Under the pieces are notes generated by a model. That model searched no databases, was not told the DNA's origin, and worked only from the letters and a program-made list of their open reading frames with translations. A program made the position numbers and the translations under genes. Below are positions 14,069 through 21,430 of a stretch of 21,507 bases of DNA, piece by piece (within the stretch, counting starts at the first letter, position 1; each line of letters opens with the position of its first letter). The DNA comes from an uncultured archaeon (GTDB lineage: Archaea; Thermoproteota; Nitrososphaeria; Nitrososphaerales; Nitrosopumilaceae): contig CALBNQ010000169.1 of the NCBI GenBank assembly GCA_937896495.1, positions 1 through 21,507 on the forward strand, written 5' to 3'.

Positions 14069-15147
14069 ATGAATCCCCTTAATGCATAATTGAATAAGTT
14101 TATCGTTTCTTCGCTGTGAACCAGAGTGGATATTGTAAACATTATTGGAAGTAAAACTATGATATTGTAAGGAAATGTGATGCCCAAAGCAGATGTAATG
14201 TAAAGACTAGGTTTAGCTTGAGGAATGGCATGTCGTAAAACTGCAGGTGCTGCAATAAAGGATGCACTTGCCAATAACAATCCAAACATTACTGCACCAC
14301 CAAGACTTAGTCCCATTGCAGTAGCAACTAAAACACCCACAATTCCATTAAATGTAGGCATAACTATAGAAAATGCAATAAGGAAAACTCCAACTTTTTT
14401 AATATCATCCAATCTTTGACCTGCAATTATTCCCATTTCAATCATAAAAATTACAATAGCACCAGTAAACATTTCATCAAAAACAATTCGAATAGAATCA
14501 AATCCAGATTCCCCAATAATATAACCAATTACTATACTGCCAAGTAAAATAACTATAGCTTTTCCAGTGATGGATTCTTTCAAAATTTGAGAGAGTTTAG
14601 TTTTAGTTTGTTTTAATCCAACATCAATGTCAGATGAATCATCATTTGTTATCGACTGTTTTTTTGCACGAATTTGTTTTGATACAGCCATATTTGTTAA
14701 AAATATTGCCAAAATGAATGCAACAGGTTCCAATACAGCAAGAACTGCTGCAAGATAACCTTCAGAGGAAACTCCTTGATTTTTAAGAAATGATAATCCA
14801 ACTGAAAAAGTTACAGCACCTACTGCACCATAAGTAGATGCTAATGCATAAGAATCAAAAATGTTGAATTTACCCAACCGTCTTAAAATTTGATAATGAT
14901 TTAGAGTAAATAATAATGAAAGAACAATTGCCACAATCATAGGACCCAACATATTTTCAAATCCAGTATTTCTCATTTCTATACCTCCATGAAGTCCTAT
15001 TGCAGCAAGAAGATAGATAGGTAAAAACTCTGAAATTGCTTCAGGGATTTTTAAATCAGATTTTATCCTAGCAGCAATTATTCCAAATAAGAAAAACAAG
15101 ATTATCGGTGTAAGTAAATTAGATTGAATTAATTGTAAAATTTCCAT
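14065..15147 (-). CDS. sbtA: SbtA-like sodium-dependent bicarbonate transporter
   Basis: A roughly 360-residue membrane protein with about ten hydrophobic segments in two halves. A charged, Ser/Asp/Lys-rich cytoplasmic loop at about residues 155-190 separates them. Segments IPEAISEFLPIYLLAAIGLHGG and YGAVGAVTFSVGL match my memory of the SbtA family (formerly DUF897), which takes up HCO3- with Na+. Ammonia-oxidising archaea fix bicarbonate through the 3-hydroxypropionate/4-hydroxybutyrate cycle, so the role fits. ATG at 15147 is chosen because an A/T-rich element (about 15171-15180) sits about 28 nt upstream. An in-frame TTG at 15159 would add four residues. Confidence 0.82.
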   Translation of the reverse strand: MEILQLIQSNLLTPIILFFLFGIIAARIKSDLKIPEAISEFLPIYLLAAIGLHGGIEMRNTGFENMLGPMIVAIVLSLLFTLNHYQILRRLGKFNIFDSYALASTYGAVGAVTFSVGLSFLKNQGVSSEGYLAAVLAVLEPVAFILAIFLTNMAVSKQIRAKKQSITNDDSSDIDVGLKQTKTKLSQILKESITGKAIVILLGSIVIGYIIGESGFDSIRIVFDEMFTGAIVIFMIEMGIIAGQRLDDIKKVGVFLIAFSIVMPTFNGIVGVLVATAMGLSLGGAVMFGLLLASASFIAAPAVLRHAIPQAKPSLYITSALGITFPYNIIVLLPIMFTISTLVHSEETINLFNYALRGFI

Positions 15148-15197
15148 TGGAGATCTCAAAAAAAAATTGCTGAAATAAAAATCAAGTTATTGAAAAA

Positions 15198-16184
15198 TTA
15201 AACAAATAGATGAATGATGTAAGTAAATCCAATTGCCATAATCGCACTACCAGGAATAGTAATCACCCATGAAAATACTATTTGTCGACTTACATTCCAT
15301 CGTACAGCACGTTTTCTTCGGGCAGCGCCTGCACCCATAATCGTGCCTGTGATGGCATGTGTGGTACTTGCAGGAATTCCAAATACGGCAAAAACAGCAA
15401 GCATCAAACCACCACCAGTTTCAGCGGCAAATCCTTGATAGGGTTTGAGTTTTGTAATTTTTACGCCAAGGGTTTTGATTACTTTGTATCCACCAAAGAA
15501 AGTACCCAATCCCATTGCAGTAGCTGCTGCAAAAATTACCCATAAAGGCATTTCAAGTTCAGGAATCATTCCTGCAGAAAATAAAATCAACACAATAATC
15601 CCCATAGTTTTTTGTCCATCATTTGCTCCATGGGTTAAAGCAAACCAAGCTGATGAAATTATTTGTAGGCGTCCAAAAGTTTTATTCACAATTGCAGGTT
15701 TACGACTTGCAAATATTGTAATTATCAATCCAGTCAACAATAAACCAAAAATAATTCCACCAATTGGAGCAATTACGATTCCTGCAAATACTTTAGTTAA
15801 TCCACCATAAACTAATTTTTCAAAACCCAATCCCATAATACCTGCACCCATGATTCCCCCAACCAATGAATGACTGTTAGAAATTGGCAATCCAAAATAA
15901 GTACAAAGTGAGCTCCAACCAATAGCCCCAGCCAAACCGCCAATTATCATGTAAACAGTGATGTCATCAGGGCTGACAATTCCTTTTGCAATAGTAGTAG
16001 CTACGGCAACACCAAAGATAAATGGACCAATGAAATTCATCGATGCAGATAATGCAACTGCGTGAATAGGTTTTAAGACGCGTGTACCAATTACGGTGGC
16101 AACAGAATTTGCAGAATCATTAAAACCATTTACAAAATCAAAGATTAGTGCAACAATAATTGCAGCAATTGCTATTTCAATCAT
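15198..16184 (-). CDS. pit: PiT-family inorganic phosphate transporter
   Basis: A 328-residue low-affinity phosphate permease with the duplicated PiT signature: GFNDSANSVATVIGTR in the N-terminal half and THGANDGQKTMGI in the C-terminal half. A further conserved segment is FGIPASTTHAITGTIMGAG. About ten membrane helices are seen. PiT carriers move metal-phosphate or phosphate with H+ or Na+; the coupling ion cannot be read from sequence. It lies 9 bp after the DUF47 gene and is probably cotranscribed with it. PiT proteins also admit arsenate, which gives the nearby ars genes a plausible reason to exist. Confidence 0.94.
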   Translation of the reverse strand: MIEIAIAAIIVALIFDFVNGFNDSANSVATVIGTRVLKPIHAVALSASMNFIGPFIFGVAVATTIAKGIVSPDDITVYMIIGGLAGAIGWSSLCTYFGLPISNSHSLVGGIMGAGIMGLGFEKLVYGGLTKVFAGIVIAPIGGIIFGLLLTGLIITIFASRKPAIVNKTFGRLQIISSAWFALTHGANDGQKTMGIIVLILFSAGMIPELEMPLWVIFAAATAMGLGTFFGGYKVIKTLGVKITKLKPYQGFAAETGGGLMLAVFAVFGIPASTTHAITGTIMGAGAARRKRAVRWNVSRQIVFSWVITIPGSAIMAIGFTYIIHLFV

Positions 16185-16193
16185 CTAATCATC

Positions 16194-16823
16194 TCACGTA
16201 TATTTTAGAACAATATCTTCAATGACATCTGCAACATCTACACATCTATCAGATGCAGTTTCCATTGTTTCATAGATGTCCTTTAGTTTGATGATTTTAA
16301 TTGCATCGTCAGTTTCAAAAAGTTCCCGTATGGCTTCTCGATACAGATCATCAACATCGTGTTCAATATCACTAGTATTTCTACAATGTTGAATCATATC
16401 CTTAGGATTTTTGATTTTCTGTAGTTTTGAAACCATGTATTCTACCTCTTTTGTGGCTAAAACTAGATGTTCAGCCATTTTTTGAGTGTAAGGTGGAGGA
16501 CTAGTAATTTTGTAGCTGTAAACTCTGGCTGCAATGCCATCCATGAAATCAATTACATCATCAATTTTCGATGCAATTCTTTGCATATCTTCACGGTCTA
16601 AGGGAGTGATGAAGGTTTTGTTTAATTCTGAAAAAATATCTCTTGTTAAAACATCAGCTTCAGTTTCAAGTTGATGTATTTTTTTGACTTGTTCGTTGTT
16701 AGTTAAATCAGAAAACAATACTACAACTGCTTCAGAAGTTTCAACAGCTTTTTTTGCTAAATTATCAAGAATCGTTAAGAGTTCTTTTTCATTAGATTTA
16801 ATCCAAGATAACCATTGACCCAT
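16194..16823 (-). CDS. DUF47 / PhoU-like phosphate-transport regulator
   Basis: A 209-residue all-helical protein of the DUF47 (TIGR00153) family, distantly related to PhoU. Acidic metal-site-like patterns are seen in EADVLTRDI (about residues 33-41), KIDDVIDFMDG and the C-terminal ETASDRCVDVADVIEDI. Such proteins usually sit next to PiT permeases and are thought to modulate them. Here it is the first gene, 9 bp before pit. The ATG at 16823 has a TATA-like element about 40 nt upstream (16857-16866), so a short leader is likely. Confidence 0.92.
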   Translation of the reverse strand: MGQWLSWIKSNEKELLTILDNLAKKAVETSEAVVVLFSDLTNNEQVKKIHQLETEADVLTRDIFSELNKTFITPLDREDMQRIASKIDDVIDFMDGIAARVYSYKITSPPPYTQKMAEHLVLATKEVEYMVSKLQKIKNPKDMIQHCRNTSDIEHDVDDLYREAIRELFETDDAIKIIKLKDIYETMETASDRCVDVADVIEDIVLKYT

Positions 16824-16856
16824 AATCGATTAAACGAGAAAAAGAAGATAAGGGTA

Positions 16857-16918
16857 CTCAATATATGATCTATTGATCTATATAGAAACTGTTTTTTAAA
16901 ACTGATCTTAGTTTGATC
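16857..16918. promoter_or_regulatory. Promoter and repeated TGATC elements upstream of the phosphate operon
   Basis: ATATATTGAG (minus strand, 16857-16866) is the likely TATA box for DUF47-pit. Beyond it lie a perfect 8-bp tandem repeat TGATCTAT (16866-16873, 16874-16881) and a second TGATC pair at 16903 and 16914. An inverted repeat AAACT-x6-AGTTT occupies 16898-16913. The elements could be a phosphate-responsive regulator site, or the dyad may belong to the end of the ABC operon. Confidence 0.35.
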
Positions 16919-16933
16919 GGTAACAAAGAATCA

Positions 16934-17719
16934 TCAAAAGGGTTTGTTTACTTCACGAGTAAACACATAGCTTGCAAGTCCGATCATTATAATTACAAAT
17001 GCAAACAAAACTCCAAGACTAAGTAAAATAGGAATTCCACCCTCAGAAACACCAGTCATCAATTCTCTAACAAGTAATATGGTGTAAGTGACAGGATTTA
17101 GTTTTGCAATAACTGCAAGCCAATTTGGAAGTAATTCCAATGGGAACAATGCAGGACTTAACATAAACAAAGGCATTCCAAGAAAATTAATCATTCCCCA
17201 AAAAGTTTCTTGAGATTTAGCAGTGGCCGCAACGATGACAGAAATTCCAGAGAAACCTAATGAAAATAAAATAACTATAGCCATTATTGGTGCAATCATG
17301 AAAGGGTTTGGAAAATTAACGCCGATTGCCAAAGCAATTCCAATAATTAGACTTGCTTGAAGTGCAGCAATTAAAGAAATCGCAGACATCTTACCCAGAG
17401 CGATTGATGAACGAGAAATGGGGGAAGTCAAAGCCTTGTTCATGAAACCATAACGTCTATCCCATAAGGTGTTGACACCACCAAAAATACTAGTAAAAAT
17501 TGCAGTGAGAATAATGACACCAGGTGCCATAAATTCAATATATTCTCCGTCAAATCCAACAGATTGGATTAATGATTGAGTTCCAGAAAAAATATTTCCT
17601 ACAACGATTATCCAAATAGCTGGTTGAATTAATCTAATTAATACACCACTTCGAGATTTTTTATATCGTTTTAACTCTCTCCAAAAAATAGTATATGTGT
17701 CATAAATTATAGAATTCAT
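16934..17719 (-). CDS. ABC-2 type transporter permease
   Basis: A 261-residue permease with six hydrophobic segments and an N-terminal cytoplasmic stretch (about residues 1-27), typical of DrrB-like ABC-2 exporters. The segment NPVTYTILLVRELM near the last third is a common family motif. It starts inside the ATPase stop (4-bp overlap), so the two form one exporter. The substrate is unknown; DrrAB-type pairs move lipids, drugs or polysaccharide-related compounds. No neighbouring biosynthetic gene points to a substrate. Confidence 0.9.
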   Translation of the reverse strand: MNSIIYDTYTIFWRELKRYKKSRSGVLIRLIQPAIWIIVVGNIFSGTQSLIQSVGFDGEYIEFMAPGVIILTAIFTSIFGGVNTLWDRRYGFMNKALTSPISRSSIALGKMSAISLIAALQASLIIGIALAIGVNFPNPFMIAPIMAIVILFSLGFSGISVIVAATAKSQETFWGMINFLGMPLFMLSPALFPLELLPNWLAVIAKLNPVTYTILLVRELMTGVSEGGIPILLSLGVLFAFVIIMIGLASYVFTREVNKPF

Positions 17720-18735
17720 GAACGCATCCTCTTCATTTTTGCATGTTCACGTCGTCGATTAAAATGTGAATCATCATCTCTAATTTCATGTCCAGTATAA
17801 GAGAGGAATACATCATCAAGAGTAGGGCGGGTCAATGAAATAGTATTGATCTTAATTTCAAGCTCAGAAGAAATTTGAAAAATTTTTGGTATAACTTGAG
17901 TGCCATTTGATACAAAAAGTGTTAATTTAGAACCATCTTCTGTGATATTTTTAACAAATCTAATTTCTTTCAATTTAGATAAAAATGAATTATGAGAAGT
18001 ATTATCATCCATAATTATAGAAATGACTTCATTACCCATTGCATTTTTCATATTTTCAGGAGAATCAATTACTTGGATTTTACCACCATCAATTATTCCA
18101 ATTCGGTCACAAAGATTATCTGCTTCCTCCATATAATGAGTTGAAAGAAAAATTGTCATGTCAAATTCTTTGTGAATTTTTTTGATATATTCCCAAATTT
18201 TTCGTCTAGTTTGAATATCTAATCCTACTGTAGGTTCATCAAGAAACAAAACTTTTGGACGGTGTAGTAACCCACCAGCAATATCAAGTCTTTTTCGCAT
18301 ACCTCCAGAATAAGTAACTACAGAGTCATTTTGTTTATCAGATAACTCGATTAAATCTAAAACTTCGTCAATTCGTTTATCAATTTCATTTTTTGGAATA
18401 TGGTTTAATTTTGCTTGAAGTAAAAGATTCTCACGTCCAGTAAGATATTCATCAACTGTGGTTTCTTGTTGAACATATCCAATATGTTCTCTTACTTTTT
18501 TTGCATTACTTGTTACATCAAATTCTGAAATCAATGCTTTACCAGATGTGGGTTTTAGAAGAGTTGTAAGAATCATCATAGTTGTGCTTTTACCAGCACC
18601 ATTTGGACCTAAAAATCCAAAAATCTCACCACTATTTACTGAAAAAGATATATCGTTAACTGCAATTACATCACCAAAAGATTTTGTTAAAGATTTTGTT
18701 TCAATAGAGAACAATGTATTGATCGATTTTTTCAA
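17716..18735 (-). CDS. ABC transporter ATPase, DrrA type
   Basis: A 339-residue ATPase that powers the adjacent ABC-2 permease. Walker A GPNGAGKST is at 43-51, the Q-loop at 89-90, the signature YSGGM at 142-146, Walker B VLFLDEP at 162-168 and the H-loop histidine at H200 (STHYMEEAD). After about residue 235 comes the C-terminal extension typical of DrrA-like exporters, ending in a basic tail (HFNRRREHAKMKRM). The start is TTG at 18735, since no ATG fits. It faces the zinc-ribbon microprotein gene across 66 bp. It is not SufC, which is about 250 residues and has no partner of this kind. Confidence 0.93.
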   Translation of the reverse strand: MKKSINTLFSIETKSLTKSFGDVIAVNDISFSVNSGEIFGFLGPNGAGKSTTMMILTTLLKPTSGKALISEFDVTSNAKKVREHIGYVQQETTVDEYLTGRENLLLQAKLNHIPKNEIDKRIDEVLDLIELSDKQNDSVVTYSGGMRKRLDIAGGLLHRPKVLFLDEPTVGLDIQTRRKIWEYIKKIHKEFDMTIFLSTHYMEEADNLCDRIGIIDGGKIQVIDSPENMKNAMGNEVISIIMDDNTSHNSFLSKLKEIRFVKNITEDGSKLTLFVSNGTQVIPKIFQISSELEIKINTISLTRPTLDDVFLSYTGHEIRDDDSHFNRRREHAKMKRMRS

Positions 18736-18773
18736 TTATAAATTACTAAGTATTTACCGATCCTCATAAAAAA

Positions 18774-18779
18774 TTTAAA
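18774..18779 (+). promoter_or_regulatory. TATA box of the zinc-ribbon microprotein
   Basis: TTTAAA (within AAAATTTAAAG) is centred about 26 nt upstream of the ATG at 18802, the standard leaderless spacing seen at other genes in this window. Confidence 0.5.
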
Positions 18780-18801
18780 GAAGAATTTTTGAATTAAATT
18801 C

Positions 18802-18900
18802 ATGAATGGATTATGCCAAAAATGTCACTCATCAAATGTAGAAATTACAGTTCAAGATGGGATTCCTATTTGTTCAAAATGTTCAAAAAAAACAGAATAG
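18802..18900 (+). CDS. 32-residue zinc-ribbon microprotein
   Basis: A very short gene reading MNGLCQKCH then about 14 residues, then ICSKCSKKTE and a stop. Two CxxC pairs, C5/C8 and C24/C27, are spaced like a zinc knuckle or rubredoxin-type ribbon, with a Gly before the second pair (DGIPICSKC) as in typical zinc ribbons. The upstream TATA box at leaderless spacing makes translation likely. Function is unknown; such microproteins may bind RNA or DNA or act as small partners of larger machines. It is divergent from the ABC ATPase and convergent with the PRC-barrel gene (28 bp between the ends). Confidence 0.65.
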   Translation: MNGLCQKCHSSNVEITVQDGIPICSKCSKKTE

Positions 18901-18928
18901 ACAAATTATTTAAAAAAAATAAAAAGAA

Positions 18929-19432
18929 TCATTCAATATTTTTGAATTCATCTTTGCTCATTCTTAGAATGATTTTTTCACCAATCCCCCAAATTTCTGA
19001 TTTGGAAAGAATTTTTGAATGCATCAAACCGTCAGTGACTTCTATCGATTCTAATTCGTTTGTATCAGGATGACGGTGTAATCGTTTAACCTTACCAATT
19101 TTATGACAATTTATGTCCACTACTGGAACACCAGATCTTACAGGTGGTCTACTAAGAAGTAATTTCTCGTCAGAAAATTTGTCAATATAATCTTCTGATA
19201 GATAGTAATCTTTGTTGAATCCCTGATGGATTGTAACACCAGATACAACAAGGGTATCTTGATTAATGTGAATATGTTTTACTTTGCCATATTCAATACC
19301 TTCTCTATCAATTACTTTTTTTCCAGTAAACGTATCAGCAGTAGCCACATTGGTAGGCATTCCTTCTAATTTTACTGACATAGTGTCAGATGAAGTAATT
19401 TGTTTATCACATCCAATATCAGAAATTTCCAT
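18929..19432 (-). CDS. PRC-barrel domain protein
   Basis: A 167-residue protein with two PRC-barrel-like halves. The first covers the segment FTGKKVIDREGIEYGKVKHI and following strands, the second VPVVDINCHKIGKVKRLHRH and after. Both show the pattern of a turn then G-K-V that marks this fold (photosystem H-subunit, RimM C-domain and archaeal stand-alone versions). Archaeal PRC-barrel proteins are linked with RNA processing or cell division (CdpB-like), but nothing here fixes the role. ATG at 19432 is used; a GTG at 19468 would add 12 residues and cross the divergent gene's start region. Confidence 0.78.
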   Translation of the reverse strand: MEISDIGCDKQITSSDTMSVKLEGMPTNVATADTFTGKKVIDREGIEYGKVKHIHINQDTLVVSGVTIHQGFNKDYYLSEDYIDKFSDEKLLLSRPPVRSGVPVVDINCHKIGKVKRLHRHPDTNELESIEVTDGLMHSKILSKSEIWGIGEKIILRMSKDEFKNIE

Positions 19433-19440
19433 CAATGGGG

Positions 19441-19448
19441 TTAAATTA
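19441..19448 (+). promoter_or_regulatory. TATA box of the split-barrel gene
   Basis: TTAAATTA is centred about 27 nt before ATG 19471. It decides between two in-frame starts: if translation began at ATG 19435 the box would lie inside the gene. Confidence 0.45.
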
Positions 19449-19470
19449 CTTGACAGAGGAAAAATCACGC

Positions 19471-19788
19471 ATGGGAATTAATGAAGAAAGGTTCAGACCA
19501 ATCCTTATCACAAAAGGTAGGAAAACAGGCAAAGAACACGAAGTAATGCTTCGAGCAATAAAATACAAAGACAAGATTTACTTTTCTAGACACAAACCAG
19601 ATGGAGACTGGTTTCAAAATGCAATGGTCAATCCCCAAATTAAAATAAAATACAATGGAGAAATTTTTGTTGGGAATGCAAAAGTGATTACAGATGATAA
19701 ATTAAATGAAAAAATTTCTCAGTTAAAATATCCAGGGGAAAAAAGATCTAAAGAAAAAAGAATTGCAATTGAGATCACATTAGATTAA
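19471..19788 (+). CDS. Split-barrel flavin/F420-dependent nitroreductase-like protein
   Basis: A 105-residue protein resembling the deazaflavin (F420)-dependent nitroreductase / DUF385 family. The order is typical: an ITKGRKTGKEHEV segment (phosphate-binding turn), a strand pair KYKDKIYFSRHK, then GDWFQNAMVNPQIKIKYNG, matching the family's W-x-x-N-x-x-x-N-P pattern, and an alkaline C-terminal strand. Members use F420H2 or FMN to reduce quinones or nitro compounds, and ammonia-oxidising archaea make F420, so F420 is the likely cofactor. ATG at 19471 is chosen over 19435 on TATA spacing. The gene is divergent from the PRC-barrel gene. Confidence 0.75.
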   Translation: MGINEERFRPILITKGRKTGKEHEVMLRAIKYKDKIYFSRHKPDGDWFQNAMVNPQIKIKYNGEIFVGNAKVITDDKLNEKISQLKYPGEKRSKEKRIAIEITLD

Positions 19789-19812
19789 AAACAAATTTTA
19801 AAAATTTGCTAA

Positions 19813-20457
19813 TTATACTAGATGAACTATTGTTGTATGTCCTCGTCTATCGATTTCAACACCATTTTCAACTTCACTGATTGTTACGGTAAATGAAATG
19901 ACATCACGTTGTTTTGCATTTTCTGCATGGAGTTTCAAATGAATGTCCATTGCATCATATTCTTGAAGAGGTAAATCAAATTCCTCAATATATGCCCCAC
20001 AAGTGGATTCTATTCTAAATCTATCATCTTTAAAATGAAAGCCAAGTTTCATTTTACGACCTTTTCTACCAAATCCTTTCACATTGACATCGATTACACC
20101 AGGACTTGTTTCAGTATAGCTAGATTTTCGATTAATAAAAACTCCAATCTCTAGAGGTTTTCCTGCAGTGGATTCAGCCATTTTTTGAATCCCATCATTC
20201 ATCACAACATCAATGGCTTTGATCGACTGTGCAACTTTTGCAATCCATTCATTTGTTTTTAAAATTGTTGCATGAATTTCAGCACGTCTTTTCTTATCTT
20301 CATTTTCGGGCAGTTTGTAATAATCCACCCATTCTTCATAATTATGAGAAATGTCTTCAATAAAATCAATACAGGTTCGTCGATATTCATCAACATTATC
20401 AGTCCTTTCTGAAGCATCATCTGTTCTAATTCCATCATAATCCATAGGCATCGCCAT
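19813..20457 (-). CDS. Conserved-looking protein of unknown function (214 aa)
   Basis: I do not recognise this family. The first 95 residues are charged and helical, with many Asp, Glu and Lys (IDFIEDISHNYEEWVDYYKL). The remaining part is beta-rich with G-R-K-G-R-K and ends in strands such as VISFTVTISEV. It is soluble with no cysteine pairs or signal peptide. ATGs at residues 1, 3 and 5 are all possible; a T-rich TATA-like element at 20475-20486 is about 23 nt upstream of the first. It diverges from the 20539 gene across 81 bp. Confidence 0.75.
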   Translation of the reverse strand: MAMPMDYDGIRTDDASERTDNVDEYRRTCIDFIEDISHNYEEWVDYYKLPENEDKKRRAEIHATILKTNEWIAKVAQSIKAIDVVMNDGIQKMAESTAGKPLEIGVFINRKSSYTETSPGVIDVNVKGFGRKGRKMKLGFHFKDDRFRIESTCGAYIEEFDLPLQEYDAMDIHLKLHAENAKQRDVISFTVTISEVENGVEIDRRGHTTIVHLV

Positions 20458-20508
20458 GATACTTACAAATCAAAGTTCTAAAAAAACCAATCCTGAAAAA
20501 AATAATGG

Positions 20509-20516
20509 TTATAATA
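20509..20516 (+). promoter_or_regulatory. TATA box of the 20539 gene
   Basis: TTATAATA is centred about 26 nt upstream of GTG 20539. It supports the non-ATG start and a leaderless transcript. Confidence 0.55.
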
Positions 20517-20538
20517 GGAATTCAATTTTCAAACAACA

Positions 20539-21009
20539 GTGATTTTTTCCGAATTAACTATAGATTTACAAAATCAATTAAAAAGAGACTTGGCACAAAT
20601 AAAATTTCTATTAAAAAAGAATCCAACTGCAGGATACGCCAGAATTGTAGAGATCGGAAAAGAGGTTGGAAGGAAATACAATATCAAATTAATCGTAAAT
20701 TTTCCAGGAGTAGGGAAAATTGAAGAGTTTGAGATGTATGGGAAAAGAGATTTGAGTTTGATAATTGATCACGATTTAAGAAAATTCTCAGTAGACAGAG
20801 AAATCATCAAACAAAAAGCAAAAGAAATTCTCGGAGATGTTGAAACACAAGATGCATACATGAATGATGATAAAGAAGGAGTAAGAATACATACAAAATA
20901 TTGGAAAATTGATGTTTTACCACATTCATTACATATTTGGACTGAATTAGATAGTAAAGTTACAGCATTTTGTGATTGGTTAATTGAAAATGCATACAAA
21001 ACAAAATAA
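20539..21009 (+). CDS. Conserved-looking protein of unknown function (156 aa)
   Basis: I do not recognise a family. The protein begins with a helical, Lys-rich segment (residues about 5-50) and continues with strands and helices of mixed character. It has no membrane segment; a single Cys lies near the C-terminus. GTG at 20539 follows the TATA box TTATAATA by the usual distance. A different frame starting at 20505 is shorter and less protein-like. The neighbour on the opposite strand, 19813-20457, is also unrecognised, and a functional link between the two divergent genes is possible but not shown. Confidence 0.75.
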   Translation: MIFSELTIDLQNQLKRDLAQIKFLLKKNPTAGYARIVEIGKEVGRKYNIKLIVNFPGVGKIEEFEMYGKRDLSLIIDHDLRKFSVDREIIKQKAKEILGDVETQDAYMNDDKEGVRIHTKYWKIDVLPHSLHIWTELDSKVTAFCDWLIENAYKTK

Positions 21010-21021
21010 TAAATTTAAAAA

Positions 21022-21381
21022 TTAAATACTCTCAAGTTCTTCTAATAATTTTTCTGCTTCAGAATTTTTTGGATCTAGTTGAATGATTCTTTTACAACAA
21101 TCAATAGCATCATCTTTTTGCTCTAAAGCCAGATGAGTGTTGGTTTTTAGATTCAATGTTTCAATATCAGAATCATTTAGTAAAAATGATTTTTCAAAAT
21201 AAGGTAGTGCTCTTTTTGAATCTTCTAAAATATAAAAAATACTCCCCATAATGAACATAAAATCTGGATCATCAGAATATTGAGATTCCAAACTTTTACC
21301 AAATTCAATTGCAACATCATATTCACCATCTCTAACTAACTTTTTGAGACGACGTTTGGGATGTTTAAACAGACCTACCAT
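21022..21381 (-). CDS. Tetratricopeptide-repeat protein
   Basis: A 119-residue TPR protein. Helical pairs are visible at about residues 16-49, 50-83 and 84-117, with family-type positions such as DPDFMFIMGSIFYILEDSKRALPYFEKS, followed by A-x-E-Q-K-D-D-A-I and LDPKNSEAEKLLEEL. TPRs mediate protein-protein contacts, so it is likely an adaptor; its partner is not apparent. A basic start (KHPKRRLKKL) may interact with membrane or nucleic acid. ATG at 21381. Confidence 0.82.
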   Translation of the reverse strand: MVGLFKHPKRRLKKLVRDGEYDVAIEFGKSLESQYSDDPDFMFIMGSIFYILEDSKRALPYFEKSFLLNDSDIETLNLKTNTHLALEQKDDAIDCCKRIIQLDPKNSEAEKLLEELESI

Positions 21382-21402
21382 TTAGAACTCATTATTTTTT
21401 GT

Positions 21403-21416
21403 ATTGTTTTAACAAT
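21403..21416. repeat. Inverted repeat between the TPR gene and the partial gene
   Basis: ATTGTT-TT-AACAAT is a perfect 6-bp dyad with a 2-nt spacer, 15 nt downstream of the partial gene's stop and about 22 nt upstream of the TPR ATG. It could be part of the TPR promoter or a short 3'-end hairpin of the partial gene. Confidence 0.25.
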
Positions 21417-21430
21417 TTGAATGTACAATA

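Noticed and set aside
15282..15810. Two long plus-strand frames antisense to the PiT gene
   Set aside because: They are antisense to a clear PiT coding frame and have no promoter or family features.
16898..16913. Intrinsic terminator of the ABC operon
   Set aside because: The 5-bp stem is weak and A/T-rich and no clear T-run follows directly on the minus strand; kept only as a possible regulatory dyad.
17716..18735. SufC, the missing SUF ATPase
   Set aside because: It is about 340 residues with a DrrA-like C-terminal extension and overlaps an ABC-2 permease, so it belongs to an exporter.
18813..19073. An 86-residue plus-strand frame
   Set aside because: It overlaps the better supported 32-residue zinc ribbon in another frame and runs antisense into the PRC-barrel gene; its Asn/Lys/Ile/Phe-rich make-up is typical of A/T-rich noise.
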